A stretch of DNA of 32,967 bases. It comes from Hyphomicrobiales bacterium. Lineage in GTDB: Bacteria; Pseudomonadota; Alphaproteobacteria; Rhizobiales; Aestuariivirgaceae. Below the pieces are notes generated by a model, which saw only the letters and a list, made by a program, of their open reading frames with translations, was not told the DNA's origin and made no database searches. Both the position numbers and the translations under genes were made by a program. Positions 32,517 through 32,967 of the stretch are shown here, piece after piece; position 1 is the first letter of the stretch, and each line of letters starts with the position of its first letter. The stretch covers positions 1 through 32,967 of the forward strand of contig JANXRO010000359.1 in assembly GCA_025356765.1 (NCBI GenBank), written 5' to 3'.

Positions 32517-32967
32517 GGTTGCCGCCTGTCGCGCGCCACCACGAACTGGATGAAGCCCAAGATCATGACCAGTATCACGATCACATAGGAGACCGTGGCG
32601 GCATAACCAAAGCTCGGCATGAATTTGAAGGATAGCTGATAGATATAAAGCGAAAGCGTCAGCGTAGCGTTCGCCGGACCACCCAAGGTTATGTTATTGA
32701 CCTCGTCAAAGAGCTGAAGTGTGCCGATGGTCGACGTGACGGTGGTAAACAGCACCACCGGTATCAGGGCGGGAAAGGTGATTTTCTGAAACTGCGCCCA
32801 GCGCGGGATTCCATCAATGCGCGCGGCTTCGTAGATCGAAGGCTCAATATTTTGCAGCGCGGCCAAAAAGAAAATCATGTTGTAACCGGTCCAGCGCCAT
32901 GTGATGGCGAGGATGATCAAAACCTTCGCCCAGAATGTGTCGCTAAGCCATGGGATCGGCTGATCCA
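32513..32967 (-). CDS. Carbohydrate ABC transporter permease (MalF/LacF type), partial
   Basis: The reading frame is open to the right edge; the visible 150 codons are the C-terminal half, so the start lies outside the window. The ATG at 32920 is internal, since the frame continues upstream with PIPWLSDTFWAKVLII. The EAA loop reads SIYEAARIDGIPRWAQFQKI, and three membrane segments follow or flank it. It overlaps the MalG-type gene by 4 nt. The substrate-binding protein of this transporter is probably encoded just beyond the edge. Confidence 0.93.
   Translation of the reverse strand, partial: DQPIPWLSDTFWAKVLIILAITWRWTGYNMIFFLAALQNIEPSIYEAARIDGIPRWAQFQKITFPALIPVVLFTTVTSTIGTLQLFDEVNNITLGGPANATLTLSLYIYQLSFKFMPSFGYAATVSYVIVILVMILGFIQFVVARDRRQP

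Noticed and set aside
1..32967. CRISPR arrays, rRNA genes, intact tRNAs, transposase genes
   Set aside because: No regularly spaced repeats, rRNA-like sequence, complete tRNA cloverleaf or transposase reading frame was seen on either strand.

Overview
The window looks like chromosome from an alphaproteobacterium, probably Hyphomicrobiales (Rhizobiales) or a close relative. It carries a PhyR/NepR general stress response (GSR) locus, a giant NdvB/ChvB-type cyclic beta-1,2-glucan synthase, alphaproteobacterial YqgE and EF-P sequences, and several HWE/HisKA_2 sensor kinases. Base composition is moderate, and TGA is used as a normal stop codon (Fic gene, nepR, Gfo/AKR fusion).

Layout. (1) 1-4 kb: the start of a secreted DsbD-N-like protein (-), yqgE/algH (+), a large secreted choice-of-anchor-L/DUF11 repeat protein (-) that stops inside its last repeat 2 nt from yqgE, and a small secreted protein (-). 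(2) 4-6.5 kb: an island scar. It holds an orphan C-terminal piece of EF-P, a 3' fragment of initiator tRNA-Met, a frameshifted AlpA-type excisionase/HTH gene, an intact class II Fic AMPylase behind a nested palindromic operator, and a 3' fragment of tRNA-Val(GAC). (3) 6.7-9.4 kb: a DadA/PuuB-type FAD oxidoreductase (-) and a cytoplasmic GAF-HisKA_2 kinase (+). (4) 9.5-15 kb: a GSR block with a single-pass membrane protein, a small ORF broken by two TGA codons, a 3-methyladenine DNA glycosylase, an unknown 96-aa ORF, a membrane HWE kinase (PhyK-like), nepR (-) and phyR (+). (5) 15-25.4 kb: the cyclic glucan synthase (-), a PRC-barrel protein (-), a DUF3008 protein (+) and a YciE/YciF ferritin-like protein (+). 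(6) 25.7-28.3 kb: a CHASE3-HisKA_2 kinase followed 4 nt later by a periplasmic sugar-binding-type protein. (7) 28.6 kb to the end: a minus-strand carbohydrate ABC operon (permease, permease, ATPase) ending in a Gfo/Idh/MocA-aldo/keto reductase fusion.

The unifying signal is the EcfG-type GSR promoter, GGAAC-N16-CGTT. I found five exact copies and three with one mismatch in the -10. All eight are intergenic and at sensible distances in front of genes: nepR, phyR, the unknown ORF upstream of phyK, the broken small ORF plus membrane protein, ndvB, the PRC-barrel gene, the DUF3008 gene and the yciF-like gene. With uniform base composition, about 0.25 exact 9-bp matches would be expected in the window on both strands. 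The region therefore reads as a physically clustered GSR regulon: sensors and switch (kinases, PhyR, NepR) together with effectors (periplasmic glucan, ferritin-like protein, small stress proteins). The EcfG sigma factor itself is not in the window.

All functional names come from recognising motifs by eye. No database search was run.
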